Shown: positions 10,847 through 23,641, counted from the first letter of the stretch. The stretch: 64,000 nt of DNA from Rosellinia necatrix (GCA_021209875.1 JAGYVD010000001.1:1736001-1800000), one strand, 5' to 3'. Made by a program: numbers and translations. Notes: generated by a model from the letters alone, not told the origin.

Positions 10847-13800
10847 GACAATGGTGGATAAGATAGACAAATGAGAATGGTGAGAATGGTGAGAATGATG
10901 ACTATCGGTTCTGTGGCATGTAATGGGGGGGATCGTCGGTGTTATCAGGGAGACGAAGGACTAAGAATAAAAGTTTAAAGAAAAGAAAGTTATTCTCCTG
11001 GATTGACTTGTGTGTTGCCGAGATCCCTAGGGCAATCCATAAGGAATGGGATGTATCGATATATGTATGCATACATACATATTAAGGGAGGCGCAACGAA
11101 AGTACCGGCAGTGTCGAGTTGTCAACCAACCAAGCCTTCCCCCTTGTCAATCCTGACCCAGCCTGACCGACCCATAAACAACACCGATGCACGCCGATCC
11201 ACACAAGAAAGTACATCGCAGCCAAAGATGACCCATCGTGTGTGCGGATCGCGCGTCATCTGGCAATGCGTAGTGACGAGCAGTTGGATTGCCGACATAT
11301 GCAGGCCGTCCTCGTGAGAGCCCAACTGTCTCTCATGAACATTACCTCCCATGGATATTGTCTCTCATAGTCATCCTCTCGTCTACTGGAGGATGGGGGG
11401 GGAGCTAAAACTTTGAAAGCGATCGGCGCGGCATTTGATAATAGTGCGGTGAATGTAAGTAGGTATGAATGGATTATGTATGTATGTAGTGTAGTTGATG
11501 GTGGACGTGTTAATGTTAGTTAACCTATCATTTACACCACCACACCACCTAGATATGCCTACCTGTATAGGAGGTACTTGCTAGTAAGTAGTAGGTAGTA
11601 ACGAGATGTGCGGTTGCACTGCTACGGGTGACATCCACATAGTTACCTACCTAGTTACTTACCTAGTACCAACACATGTTTAGGGATCAGAATACCTACC
11701 CACACTACCAGCACAGTACCTGACACTAAGTTAAGAATTGTTTCGCTTATTTTTGCACCCGGCTCTCTCCTTGGTCCCCTAAACAACTTCCATCGAGCTG
11801 GTGGGCGCCCTGATAGGGCTGGGTCTTGTTTCAGATTGAGATTAACCATCATGCTGGGTCTTGGCTGCGCATAACCCCGTAGCTAATTGTGGCATGAGGA
11901 TGGAAAGGCAATGCATTTGGGCCTGATAGAGACGATTGGCTGGATGTTGTCTTAGCATACCCAGATATTTATTTGTGATTGTTCAATTTCCGGTGCAAGT
12001 AGATCATAGTGTAGGCGTCCCAGCAGCCCCCTCCCTCGCTTGATTTGCTGGCAACTTGACCTTGAGGTGCCAAGTATGTTGGTGGTTGCTAGTCGTGAGC
12101 ATAGGTATTCTAGCGCGTGTCGGGGTTTACTTGCCCACTTTGAGAAGTACCAATCGCGACTAGCCATATGGCGACTAGTGCAGGTAGATAATAAGATGAG
12201 ATGGAGAAGCAAGGACAGGTCCCATCGCAACCAACCTGTCTGGTTCTGGTAGGTTCAAGGAAGCGCTGCAGCCCCATCAAGTTAGTATTGTGCGCATCCA
12301 GCCCACCTTGGATATGGTAATCAACCAATCCACACTAGCATTCATGGATGTGCCGAGAGTGGCACAGCGACGGACGGGATCTCCCTGTTCTGCCCGCCCG
12401 GGAATTTTTGGCTCGGGTCGGCCAATAGCAAGACAGACAAGACACAGCACAAGAGAAGTGCCCAATGAGAGACGCTGTACCGAAAAAGTAAGCGTCTATC
12501 TAACACCTTAATTGTGCAGCATCAACTTTACCGCCGTAGAACGGGCTTTATTTTTGTGTCTGTTTTTTTTTTTTTTTTCTTCAATCTGTTTAAGCGCGCC
12601 CGGAACATCGCGTTAATATAGTACCAACGAAGGGCGGCTATTGCATATCGCGTACTCCCTCCCTCAGGCTCTAAGGTGGCTCACCAGTAATAATCTGGCC
12701 TGGTGCTATTTATGACACCGTCGTCGTATGCCACCTGGCGAATCGGTGCACCCTTCCGTTCGGGCTTCGATGGCTCGAGGCAAGTATCCCCTTCCATTCT
12801 CCCTTCCGTGAGACCCTCAATGTGACCGCTAGTTTAACTTTTCGCGTAGGATTGCTCCCTTGCTGCTGCTACTGCTGCTGCCGTGTTACATCGCGGCCTC
12901 AAACAACGAGTCCGAATGAACGCTCGCTTACTCTCGAACAACTGCGCTGTCTGTCTCGGTCGATGCAGGTGCAGTAGAGTCGGATTGAGTCCCTGATCGA
13001 GCCAGCGACGACAGTAGCCCGCTCGATAGCGTCCGCGACGAAAGCCTGGTGTTGAGTTACACCGTGATGTCGTCGGTTCTGGACCCGGGCCGCCATCATC
13101 ATGTGAGGCCATACGCCACGAGGCCTGAGCCGATAGGCTGGTAGTCTGGCGATCGGCCGTCGCGTGTGCTCGCCAGGTCTCACGAGCATCAGATGCCTGC
13201 ACGTCATTACGCTTGGGGCGTAGCTCCCGCCCGTTTCTCTCGCGTGATTCGGGGCCGGCAGCGCGGGAATGGCCTCTCCCATGCTGCCGCACTCGTCTCC
13301 CTCGACACAGCACGAGCACGATGTAGCGTAAAATGCCATGGGATACCGCCGTCACATCGGCGTTGCTTAAGCTGACGGGCTTTTATGCAAGACCGCAACA
13401 TGTCTGGCCGAAGGCCAATCGTCATAGCTTCCGCCAACCCATGTTCCCCGCACCCAACCCAAAAAAAAGCTCCTCCCGAGACCACAAGGTCATTCACTTT
13501 TTTTTCGGGACGAAGGTCGCTTCTCCATCTTCGCATGGTTCCCCGCATCCTAGGGCCAACCACGCTACTTCACGCCCCGTACGCGGGCTGTCAATCTAGC
13601 CGTCAGATATTGGATATTCTCCGGCACACATTCTTCGGTTCGTCCACTGACGGCATCTAAACCAACTAATACATGACATCGACACAACACCCCTACCGAT
13701 ACAACGAATACAACCCCTAGCCGAATCTACATGCCCTTCGGCGGCGTATATTGCACGCGAAACGGCGAATACTACGTTACTAGGCTTCTGCTTTATCACT

Positions 13801-16800
13801 CGATATACCCAGACTCACATGCTCTCAGGGACGATGCATAGCTGCCTAGGTGGTTCAAAATTGCCGATCCTACGGACCTAGTTAGTAAAATCTATGTAGT
13901 GGGGTGAATCGATGGAAACTACATGATAGGCCGTCAAACACCACGGCATTTCTCCCCATGGTTACCTGTGAGTGCTTGGCCCGGGAGAGAACGATGCTCC
14001 AGTGTACCCAGGTCACTATACCATCAGGCTTCCCATCACTCGGAAGGACGCATCGTGGCTTTTCATTCTACTACCTAGCCACCGACACGACGGGCCCATA
14101 CTGCGGGGTAGAACGATAACCAACATCTACACACAAACGGAGCATGCCCTCGAACAACACTAGTTGGCTTCAATGAAGACCCCACACGTTTTCTCGTCAT
14201 GTGCGCTACCATTGGGGTGGGCCATCTTATATGACCTTGAAGAACTTCAAACCTTCTTTCAACCCAACATAACATGGGTCAGTGCAGGGGTACGTACGTT
14301 CGTGCCTTCCTCGCAAACGAAGCTATAAACCGCCTAGGCTGTAGTTATGATGTGAGTATTTACATTGGGCTCTTCTTTATCTATGATTTACAGCGGCGGA
14401 GACTGTTCATCACACGCTTTTCTGCCTTAGGTAGGTATTCTTAGATGTTCCTGCACGTCTACCATGACAGGTCCCCTTTGCAGTAGTCAACTCCCATCTT
14501 AAGATGCAGACTACTCGGGCACTCACCGTCAATTTCAATGAGAAAACCCGGAGTTTTCTTGCCCTCGCGCAAGTCCGTGGTAGCGGCGCACCCCTGACCC
14601 TGCGTCTCAATTTGGTGTAATTCCACACAACGAAATCTCTTGTGTGCAGTAATCGGCCGTTACTATTGCGATGTGATGTGATGTGAAATGGATTGGTCCT
14701 GAATTCAACATTACTTACTTGAATAGAAGACTTTAGTTAATATAAGTTAAAATTAGAAGAACTTTATTCAAGTTTGAGTTCGACACATTTGGTCACGACG
14801 TTACGGGGCTTGGCTACAGCCCTACGTAGGAATGCATTTCGCCTGGTAGCTGCGATGAGGGGTTGGGGAGTAAATACACCCATGCAACGAAAATTAGAAT
14901 ATGATCACTACCTACACGTCTGTATGCGCCAGCAAATCGGCCCGAGTGATTCGCTATATGGCAATAAAACCCGAAGGCCGCCGGTAGTCCCAATTGTACA
15001 CCGAGCTTGGCATCTTAATCTGCCTTACTACTTCCATAACCTATTATCGGAAGCTTCAAAGACTACTGTTAGACTAGTCTTGGGGCTAGGAACTGGGATG
15101 GTGTATGGGATCTCTGACCCCGGTGGAGGTTGGCGTAAGTAATTGCCTTCCCGTCGATTCCGTTACCCATAGTACCTTCCCCAGAAATATCATATTTGTT
15201 GTCGAGTTCCTGGCCCGCTTCAACTCTTGCCAAATCATTCTCCTGCCTTGATGGTGCAATGGCCCTCATTCCTTCAGAGAGGGGGGCAGCAGAACGCCTA
15301 ATGCATACCGCTTCTAAATGGATATTAGATAGTGGGTGCTGTCCCCCTTTAGAACTAGTCACCACACAACAGAGCGCCTTGTGAGTTTTCCTAAAAACAA
15401 GCTAAGAGGTTTTATATGATGATGATGGGTTAGAAAGCACACTGATACACCTGCCTAAATTGTAACAACAGGACGGGTAGGGTCACCTAATCTCAGACAC
15501 ACTCTCTTGCTATTTCGGTGATCCGAAGTCGGGTTTCCCTGAAGTTGATATACTCCCCCTAGGTATCTCACAGTCTTTTATGCGGCGTCTGGTGCCGTGT
15601 TATATCGTGCAGTATAGCCCTATTGAATAGTATTGGCGATATTACACCAACGTTTCGGCGAGTGCTGGAAGTAAGGTAAGCAAGGCAAGTCCCATCTCAG
15701 ACACAATTGGTCACTAAGCGAGAGGGTTTCTATCTCAGGCCTTACTCCCGGCCACCTGGTAACTTGTAAGTAATTCAGATTTTTATAAACGAAGGCGGAT
15801 AGTGTCACAGTTCGTACTGCTGGTAGTTCCAGAAGTAACTTATGTTATTGCACAAGGAGGGAAGATTCCTCACTTGGTCAGTCGCCAGCTACTCGCTCCT
15901 TTTATATACAGTATTCTGGCCCGTGCCCTAGTGGAGTTCTTAGGTTAGAACTAGTTCCGTGACAGATAGTTCGTCGTACATTGCGTTTATACTCTTTACG
16001 TTGCCCGGATATGTAGATACACACCTCACCGAGGATAAACGACTGACCCTGAAGAATTTAGGGTTGAGTGGTCTCGCACGCGCCTAGAGGCAGTGTATTT
16101 TTCCAGAAATACACATGGACTATGAAGTACATCCTGCGCCTCGCTTGTTTGTTTTCTAAGAAAATTTCGGGCTATCGGCCTACAAGTTCAAGATCACGAT
16201 GAATGCATAGCTTAACGACATGCTAACTAGACCTACTTCTAAGCAGGTGTATAGACCAGTTGGTCGGCCGGGGGTACAGAACAGAACATCTCCCTCGGTC
16301 CAAACGTCATCAAAAAAGCGGTTTCTACCTGGGATAATACAACCGTTTGACATAACGCGTTTGGTCCCGTTGAAATGATCATGGTAGCTACCTAGACGCG
16401 CACCGGGATCTACTTCCCATGTTATAGTGCATAACGTTCATTAAGTGTTCATATGGAGTTGGTGGGTGGTGGGCATATCCTCATCTACTTTTTCCATCTG
16501 CACTTCAGAGGGGGAGGAAACTATGAAGAGAGGCTGATACCAGCGATGGGAGTTGATATCTTCATGTTCAATATGTATTAATTGGATATTCTATACTTGC
16601 CTTCGGAGTAGCTTATGTAATAAAAAGATGGTGATGGGGAAGAGAGGCTGGAGATATCGGGATTACACGCTTAGGCTAACTTATCTCTAGTTATTTCAAT
16701 GCATGGGTCGGGTCAGTGTACCCAATGATGATCCGGCGTCTGGTTGTGGGGGGAACTCTTTATCAGTGGCGTAGGCTAGACCGTCGCAGAAGTTGGGCAT

Positions 16801-17159
16801 CTCGGAAGCGTTGCCGATGCTCTATTTCAGCATCGTTTCGTAACATTTCTAGGTTTGTTTACCTCCTAAGCTATTCTAGAATCTAAGTCAGATACTTTAG
16901 CGGCAGCGTTAATCCCTTCTTGATTTGGAAGGCATTGCACATAACTGGCTCAAAATCCGCACCGATCGAAGACTAATATTAATAATAGTCACCTTGTTCC
17001 TACATGACATCGTCATCAATTCCCCTTTTTCCATAGAGATACAGAAGAAGACAACTGCCTCGCTCACCCCCTTTAGTCAAGCATATTGAAGGCGGAGACA
17101 AGCGAGAGCTCCGTATTTGCCATTTACGTCACGGCCAGATAGATTGTCGCACCATCGAG
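10847..17159. other. 6.3-kb gene-poor region
   Basis: I cannot support a gene here. Several frames of 90-170 codons are open (for example at 12834-13355, 13207-13563, 14774-15142 and 15069-15365), but they overlap on both strands, match nothing I recognise and lack paired splice signals. The base composition is ordinary, so this is not an obvious AT-rich, RIP-mutated repeat. Present are a tandem GAGAATGGT repeat just upstream of the GH76 gene (about 10871-10905), TACCTA/TAGGTA clusters around 11550-11700, and a T16 run at 12563. Confidence 0.5.
12563..12578. repeat. Poly-T tract (T16)
   Basis: A run of 16 T is read directly; intergenic. Confidence 0.9.
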
Positions 17160-18626
17160 ATGAAGATCACCGAGGTTAGTCAATTGTGGTGTTTCTCTTC
17201 CCCCCAGTCCCGGGACTCCCGATCCCCCATCATCATCGCCGTCGTCCGCGCCAAGCAACAGCCAACCCCGCAATCCATAAGCGCGCTCGCGCACTCACCG
17301 TTATGCGTATAAATCACCAACGTGATCTATCCATCCTAAACAACCCTTCCTCCCCCAAGCCCCTAAAACCTCACACCGTTAAAAGAAAAGAAAAAGGAAA
17401 AAAAAAACCAACTTACACCATGTGAATCTAGCTATACATCTACCCGATCAAATCGCTCGCGCCGCTCTCCGTGCCGCGGGCGCGCCTGCGGCGCGAGAGC
17501 GTCGAGCACGACCGGCGCTTCATGCTGCTCAAGGTGCTACCTCCGGCGCCGGGTTCGGGGGGCCCGGGGACGGAGCGGTACCAGAACATGCAGATCCCGT
17601 ACTTCCCGGAGTGCGCGCTGTTCCGGCAGCGGCTGGAGGGCGGGGAGATCGTGGTGACGTACCGGGTGCCGGCGCGGCCGCTGTTCGCGCCCGGGGCGGC
17701 GGAGCAGCGGGGCGCGCTCCGCGTGCCGCTGGCGCCCGGGCTGGAGGGCCGCGGCCTCGTCGACGTCTCCATCGGCGGCAGCGCCACCGCCGCCTACCGC
17801 ATGGGCGACCCCTACGACGCCTGGTTCTCCGCCTGCCTCGGCTACCCCGCCATCCTCGTGTACATCGGCGACCGCGGGCGCGAGGTGCTCGCCCACCGCC
17901 CGAGCGAGCACCGCCTCTGGCGGCGGCCACAGCAGCAGCAGCAGCAGCAGCAGCAGGGTGGTTGGTTCTCGAGTATCTCGGCGTATATCCCCGGCGTGGG
18001 GGGCCGTGGTGGCGGTGGCGGGGCAGCCGGGGGGAGAGACGAGGGGGGCCCGGAACAGCTCACCTTCAACGAGATCGCGCCCTTCCTCGTGGCGTCCAAG
18101 GCGTCGCTGCGCAACGTCAGCGACAGGCTGCCCGACGGCGAGGAGATGGACATGCGGCGGTTCCGGCCGAACATCGTCGTGGATGAGGCTCAAGGGAGGG
18201 AGGGTCGGGAGGAGGAGGGGAGGGGAGGAGGAGGGGGAGGGGGAAGGGGAAGAGGACGAAGGGAAGGCGCTCGAGGCGTGGGAGGAAGACTACTGGGCCG
18301 AGCTCAGCATCACCCGCGGCGGCACGGGCGAGCAGCACCGCCTGGCCCTCACGGCCAACTGTGGCCGCTGCATCTCGATCAACATCGATTACGACACGGG
18401 CCGGCCATCGCAGGGCGAGCCGGGCATCGTGCTGAAGAAGCTCATGGCCGACCGCAGGGTCGACCAGGGCAACAAGTACGCCCCCATCTTCGGGAGATAC
18501 GCCTTCCTTGCCCCTGGGGAGGACGGCAGCAGCAGCGATGACGGCGTGGAGATCGCCGTGGGCGACGAGATACGTGTCACGAAGCGCCTTGATTATCGGG
18601 ATAGTTGGGCTTGGCCGAAGCATTAA
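17160..18626 (+). CDS. MOSC-domain (mARC-like) molybdenum cofactor protein, one frame break
   Basis: MOSC_N plus MOSC proteins resemble the mitochondrial amidoxime-reducing component, which uses a molybdenum cofactor to reduce N-hydroxylated compounds. Exon 1 (17160-17174) encodes only MKITE. It is followed by a 257-bp intron (GTTAGT donor, TCTAG acceptor at 17431). Exon 2 opens with LYIYPIKSL, the start of the MOSC_N beta-barrel, and VEHDRRFMLLKV follows. The MOSC domain carries MRRFRPNIVV, EEDYWAEL and a CxRC motif (NCGRCISINIDYDTG); the family's molybdenum-ligand Cys lies in that motif. Between the halves are Q9 (a CAG tract) and Gly/Glu-rich sequence. The frame shifts by one base in the purine-only stretch 18190-18260. 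Dropping one base gives about 402 residues. A 43- or 49-bp intron starting at 18204 would also restore phase, but it is very short, pure purine and has no branch site. The exon is extremely GC-rich, unlike its surroundings. Confidence 0.82.
17930..17956 (+). repeat. (CAG)9 coding trinucleotide repeat (poly-Gln)
   Basis: Nine CAG units inside the MOSC gene encode Q9 between the N-terminal barrel and the MOSC domain. A pure trinucleotide tract of this kind is likely to vary in length between strains. Confidence 0.9.
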
Positions 18627-20017
18627 GCAGGCTTTCCGAAGGGGTGCGTCACCATGGGTTTGTGGGATGGTTTGTATGCACCACCTACAGATACATTATT
18701 CGTGTCGGGAGGACAAGAATGCAGTCCATGACATGAAGGTAGTACAATTGCTATACTCTGGACGGTTTCCTTGGCTCCCGCGATCAGCGGAAAGGGGGCT
18801 AAAGAAGAAAGGGGGCGGTGGGGTATGACGGCTGCCCTGCTAGTCGCGTCTCGTGCGAGAGTAGGTATATAGTCCGCCTCAGAGATGGATTTTGCCCTAT
18901 AGTATACCTGCATATTCAATGATACCGAGCATCCCTCTGTCGTTGGGCCGAGAGTGCGGGGCCATAAACCAAGCATTGTTCCTCACGCACCTCTCCGATC
19001 TGTGCTACTGCGATGGGCATGAGGCGGCGGTGAACAACTGCCGGTTTCCCGCTGCTTCGTATGCGGATTGGCTGCGTGTCATTTGTTGTTTACTAGACTT
19101 TTGGGATGAGGAATTGTCTGGGCTAAGAGGCGAGGTGAGGTGAAGTGAGGCTGGGCACTCCTGTATCGTGCCACGTTCGCGCAGCCTAACGACTATACAG
19201 TCGCCAGCAATCGGGTTGATTGCCGACCGTTTGGTTAGTCAGGGGAACTTTTGTGGTGGGTGGGTTAGGTAAGCACCAACATCATCTTAACCATGGCTGG
19301 CGTGCGTCGAATACTCCTGCCCGTGGTCTTACATGCCTAGTCACGATAGTGGCGACGCCTAGCAGGCACTCAACCAAAGCTGAACCAGGCTCGCTAGCTT
19401 GGTATTCATTCAGCTCTAACCAATCGCTAGAGCTCAGCCGATGGCGCGTTTCCCACGCTGTTAGATCCTCGCCAAGCCCAGTTGGACCATGGGTTCACCT
19501 CTACAAACCGACAGTCGTAGAAAGGTCGATTGCGGCAAACACACGTGCGCTGATCGGCAAGCCCACGAGGAGACAGAGGCCAACGGCAGCCAAACAGACC
19601 GCCCTGGAACGGCTTCACGTCACTCACCGCGTTCGTAGACCGCCCCCCGCCTCCCAGCAGGAGACGGGACCTTGCAGATGGGCGGAAACACAGACAGACT
19701 GTGCCGTTACATCACAGGGATATTGGGCAGCTTTACCTTGCCTTGTCTATCCGACGGCGATTAACAGGCCTACTAGCGTTGCCACGTGTGCTGGACGACG
19801 ACAACAGCCCATCAGCTTCGGCGCGGGGTGTGGTGTGGTCTGCGGTATGAAGCCCACCCGTTTAGCCTGGCCGCCAATTTAAGCATGAGTAACCTCCCAT
19901 GATGGATGGGAAGACGTCATAGCACAGCTCTCGGGTGATGATTGAGGATTTTCATTGCATGCATCAGATAGAATACGGAGCTGAGTGGTGGGGTGAAAAG
20001 TATGGAACATTCCATTG

Positions 20018-20029
20018 CCCCCCCCCCCC
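20018..20029. repeat. Poly-C tract (C12)
   Basis: A C12 run followed by C/T-rich sequence is read directly; intergenic. Confidence 0.9.
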
Positions 20030-21959
20030 TTCCCCTTCCCCGTTCCGTCAGCTCCATCGAGCGCCAGGCATATAGTATCGTATTGTATGCATTCGAGTTT
20101 CGGTTCCGCGGCAGGTAGTTATACGAATGAGCAGATAATGACAGGGACAGGCGATCTTCTCTAGGCTCACAGAGCCGTGTAAATTGACGTTGTGAAACAT
20201 ATTCTACTGCTACCAACAGATCGTACGCCGAGACATTCAACAGGATGGAAAATTCAGAGTGAAACTCTAGCATCGTCCCAACGTGTGCACACAAGAGAAA
20301 ACAAACAGGAATGCCAATTTTCCTCCGAACCCCAGGAATCTCCCAGGAATCCTTGCCCATGACCAGGGCTTTTCCTTTTACCTCTTTTCTTCGTTTCGAT
20401 CTCGTTCTTTCTTTTCGTTTGTCCATAGCTTGCGCAACGATTGAATTTCTAACATAAAAACGCCAACTGGGGGAATTGATGCCGCGAACTCCGGTGACAG
20501 GGGGTATAAAAAACGACGAGATGGGAACTGAGCCACACACTTCAAGCTTCTATCCATAACCGTACCATGTCGTTGAGATTCGGCTGTAGTTGATGGTAAC
20601 CGCGTGGTTGCCCCTCAGACACGATGAGCCAAGGAGCTGAGGAGCTGAAACAACAGCCAGCGCTAGAGTGACACGTCGCATGGTGGTGCAGTAGAGTGAA
20701 CACTCTCCACCGCCTGGTGAAGTGACAAGTTGTTTTTTGCGAGATGCCTGATATCTGCCAGGCGGAATGAATAAACTTGGTAAGCGTGTTCCAAAGTAAG
20801 AGACCGTCGGCCGTGGCGTCTACGACCTGCAGGCCGCTTGGCATTCAGTATCAGGGATATCCCAGTTCCCGCCGGTCAAAATATGATAAGTCAAGCTAAC
20901 TTATCCCAACAAAGAGCAAAAGTGACCCGGACTCTGCATAAAGTTAGTTAGTTGGGATGCCGTCGTCTCCGGTGCCGTCTGCCATGAGATATGGTCGGCG
21001 GTCAATAAAGAGATGGCTAGCACCGCTCCGGCTTATATTCCCTTGCGCCCTGACACGATGCCCGACTAACCAGGAAGCTAGCCGGATACCGACGCTTGAC
21101 CACGTTGGACACACCCATAGAATGCAGAGCAGCACCAACGCGAGAGCCCCGCCGGCGGGTCTTAGGCACTATGAATACACGCCCTGCAAGTATGGATCTT
21201 GCAGTATCGGCATTCAAAAATCCACCAGTGTGGTCCCGAATGGCACAAATTGCAAGTCCATTGGACGAGCGTGCTGTCCGACTTGATCATCTTGAACGAG
21301 TGCGCACAGTTCGTTGCGACGGCCATGGTGGAATAGTTTTAGGTAGAACCCTAGTTTACTAATTGTACAGTTCCGAGATTGCAGAGGGCCAGGGGCAAAG
21401 ATAGATAGTTCCCTGGGGGCTTGGAAGCGTGACCTCAAATACAAGTCAGTGGTGGAACAGACACCGGGTTTGGGCCAAGAGAGAACTCACTTTAGTGTTG
21501 TTTAGCTGGGGAAGCTTGTAAATGCCCAATATGTGTGGGCGAGGAGTGGTGTTCACTTGGCCGGTATAGATAAATAGAAGACAACTACTAGCGAGTTCCT
21601 CGGGGTGAGTTCTAGGCCGTAACGAGGAGATAGAGAGGCTTAAGTAGTAGGCCAGAAGCGTGGGTAGACGGATTGGACCTGCCAAACAGTCGAGAAGCGG
21701 GAAACGCAAGACGGGAAGGAGTGACTTGTCAGCTTGGGAAGGCTCTGTCGTTTGCTCGCTCCTGCAAGGATGAGGCGGTTTGTAGGGCTACTGGGTAGGC
21801 AAAGCGGCCCAAAGCGGTTTCTGATTAATGATATTTTGCTCGTTAGGGCGAGATGGTTCCGGGTTGAATGATTGTTATCAAGGCAGGCACTCGGGTTGCC
21901 GTGAATCTGCGGGAAGATCAGAAGAATGTACTGTGAAAGTACCGTGCTGGACGGGCTAC

Positions 21960-22122
21960 ACTGTATGCGTGTGTTATATGTGTGTTTGTTTGTGTGATAT
22001 GTGTGTGTGCGTATGTGTGTGTGTGTGTGTATCTGCGTGTGTATGTGTATATGCGTGTGCGTGTGCGTGTGCGCGTGTATGTTTATATATATATATAGAT
22101 ATATATATATGTGTGTGTATAT

Positions 22123-22152
<30 letters not shown>
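21960..22152. repeat. Compound GT/TA microsatellite
   Basis: About 190 bp of alternating purine-pyrimidine sequence. (GT)n with interspersed GTAT and GCGT units flanks a central (TA)n core at about 22084-22110. Long alternating tracts like this can adopt Z-DNA or cruciform structure and usually vary in length. Confidence 0.85.
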
Positions 22153-22153
<1 letters not shown>

Positions 22154-23000
22154 ATATATGATAAGAAGCCTGTACGATGATGGTAACAGGTCAAGGTGAA
22201 GGGGACGGAGAGGAAGAAGAAGGTGTAATTATAGTACAACGGTTTCATGAACGCCGACGTTGCCGCCTATGACGACGTTTCATTTCCTATTGTTGATAGC
22301 ACGGGAAGGGATATATAACGTGGATGTCCCATGTATCAACGAAAAGCAGGCCAAGGGGGCATTAGCATAAACATACGAGAATAAATTATGATGGGCTTAT
22401 TGGTATGAGCTCAACAACTATTGTAGGCGGTGGTGGATATGGCGTGAACAGGCCGGCGACGGGCGAGCGGCTCAACTACCTAGGTAGGTATGCAACGAGG
22501 CCAGGGCTCGGCGGCAGGTGAGGAAGTGTCAAGCGCAAGTACCAAGCGCAAGTACTTTGACAGGTAGTTAGTTACCAGAGGCCTGGTTTGAATCTGTCCC
22601 GTTGCTTTTGGCTGGTCCTTGCATCTCCCCGTCGTGTTAGCGACCTGGGTGGGACGGTCCAAGACGACGGTCCAGATGGTCCAGGTCCGTGGTGTAGGGA
22701 CGGCAGCGTGGGTTCAGACATAACTAATCATTCCACTTTAATAAATACCTAGCTATGTCAAGACCCCCGGGAGAACGTGTTAGGGTGGTGTCTATCTACA
22801 CCGGAGCTCGGAGCTTGGGACTGGGGCCAGGCGCCTGGGCTGCGAACCTGGAACGGGACCTGGCACTTGGACGGTTTATTAGACTAAGAGCCTTATTAGA
22901 GCCGGCGTGGGGACCACGCAGGTAGCGCCTGGGTAGACCTTGGGCTCGGGGCAGACTACTGGGTAAGGACCCATGGGAACCGCACAATGCCTGGACGAGG

Positions 23001-23036
23001 GAGGTAGGTAGGTAGGTTGGTAGGTAGGCTGGTAGG
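23001..23036. repeat. (GGTA)n microsatellite
   Basis: Degenerate tandem GGTA units; intergenic. Confidence 0.8.
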
Positions 23037-23621
23037 GAGGTTACGGGAGATGGGTAGGTAGTTAAGTACTCGAACACCCTGGAGTGCGTTAACCTTTCCC
23101 GATGCACGTGGGAGCACAGGCGACTGCTACGTTGGCCGTGGAATTGGGTAGGCACTTCACTTACCAGGTGGATTCGGCATCGCAACTACCTACAGTCAAT
23201 GCCTATGTATTGGGCCAAGTCGGATGGAGGCTCTTCGTCAAGTCCCTATAGTCCCTAGCGTTTAAATTCGCCGACGTGATTAGTCTAAAAAGAAAAATAA
23301 GAAAGAGAATAAATAACGAATAAGCGTGCGATTTATCTCTTGCTAATGCTTCTCGTCTCGCGACTGCTGGCCTTTCATTGGTGGGCAGTGGGCAGGAGCT
23401 ATATCAGAGGTAGTTGTGGCGTGTGGGACGCATAGAGCAAGCTTGATTTCTGCCTGCCACCATGGCTCACTCACTACTTTCGCCGAGCTAAGTATGTACC
23501 TCGACTCAATCCGAGGTAGGTTTAGGTAGGTTCCGAGTGAAACCGTAACGTGGGACAGTCTGGGCCTAGCAGCGACTGAACGAGTACGCGCACGCCCTGG
23601 GGAGATGACATCTAGTGTAAC

Positions 23622-23641
23622 TTACCTACCTAGGTAGGTAA
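23622..23641. repeat. 20-bp perfect palindrome TTACCTACCTAGGTAGGTAA
   Basis: This is a perfect inverted repeat around a CCTAGG core, read directly. It is the clearest member of a family of TACCTAGGTA-like words scattered through the spacers, for example near 3200, 22477, 38450, 39140 and 39430. Its function is unknown. Confidence 0.85.

Noticed and set aside
10846..10870. Upstream extension of the GH76 frame to a TTG at 10870
   Set aside because: Fungal nuclear genes rarely start at TTG, and an in-frame ATG follows eight codons later.
12834..13563. Overlapping Arg/His-rich frames of 118-173 codons on the minus strand
   Set aside because: Composition typical of GC-rich noncoding DNA. Two minus-strand frames are open at once and none has a recognisable motif.
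15069..15365. 98-codon minus-strand frame with fairly balanced composition
   Set aside because: Overlaps another open frame, has no homologue I recognise and no splice context. Too weak to list as a gene.
19220..20540. Two frames of 220 and 207 codons
   Set aside because: Low-complexity, with unnatural residue use, and crossing homopolymers. No motif supports them.
21640..22248. 202-codon minus-strand frame rich in His-Thr and Ile-Tyr
   Set aside because: It is the translation of the GT/TA microsatellite.
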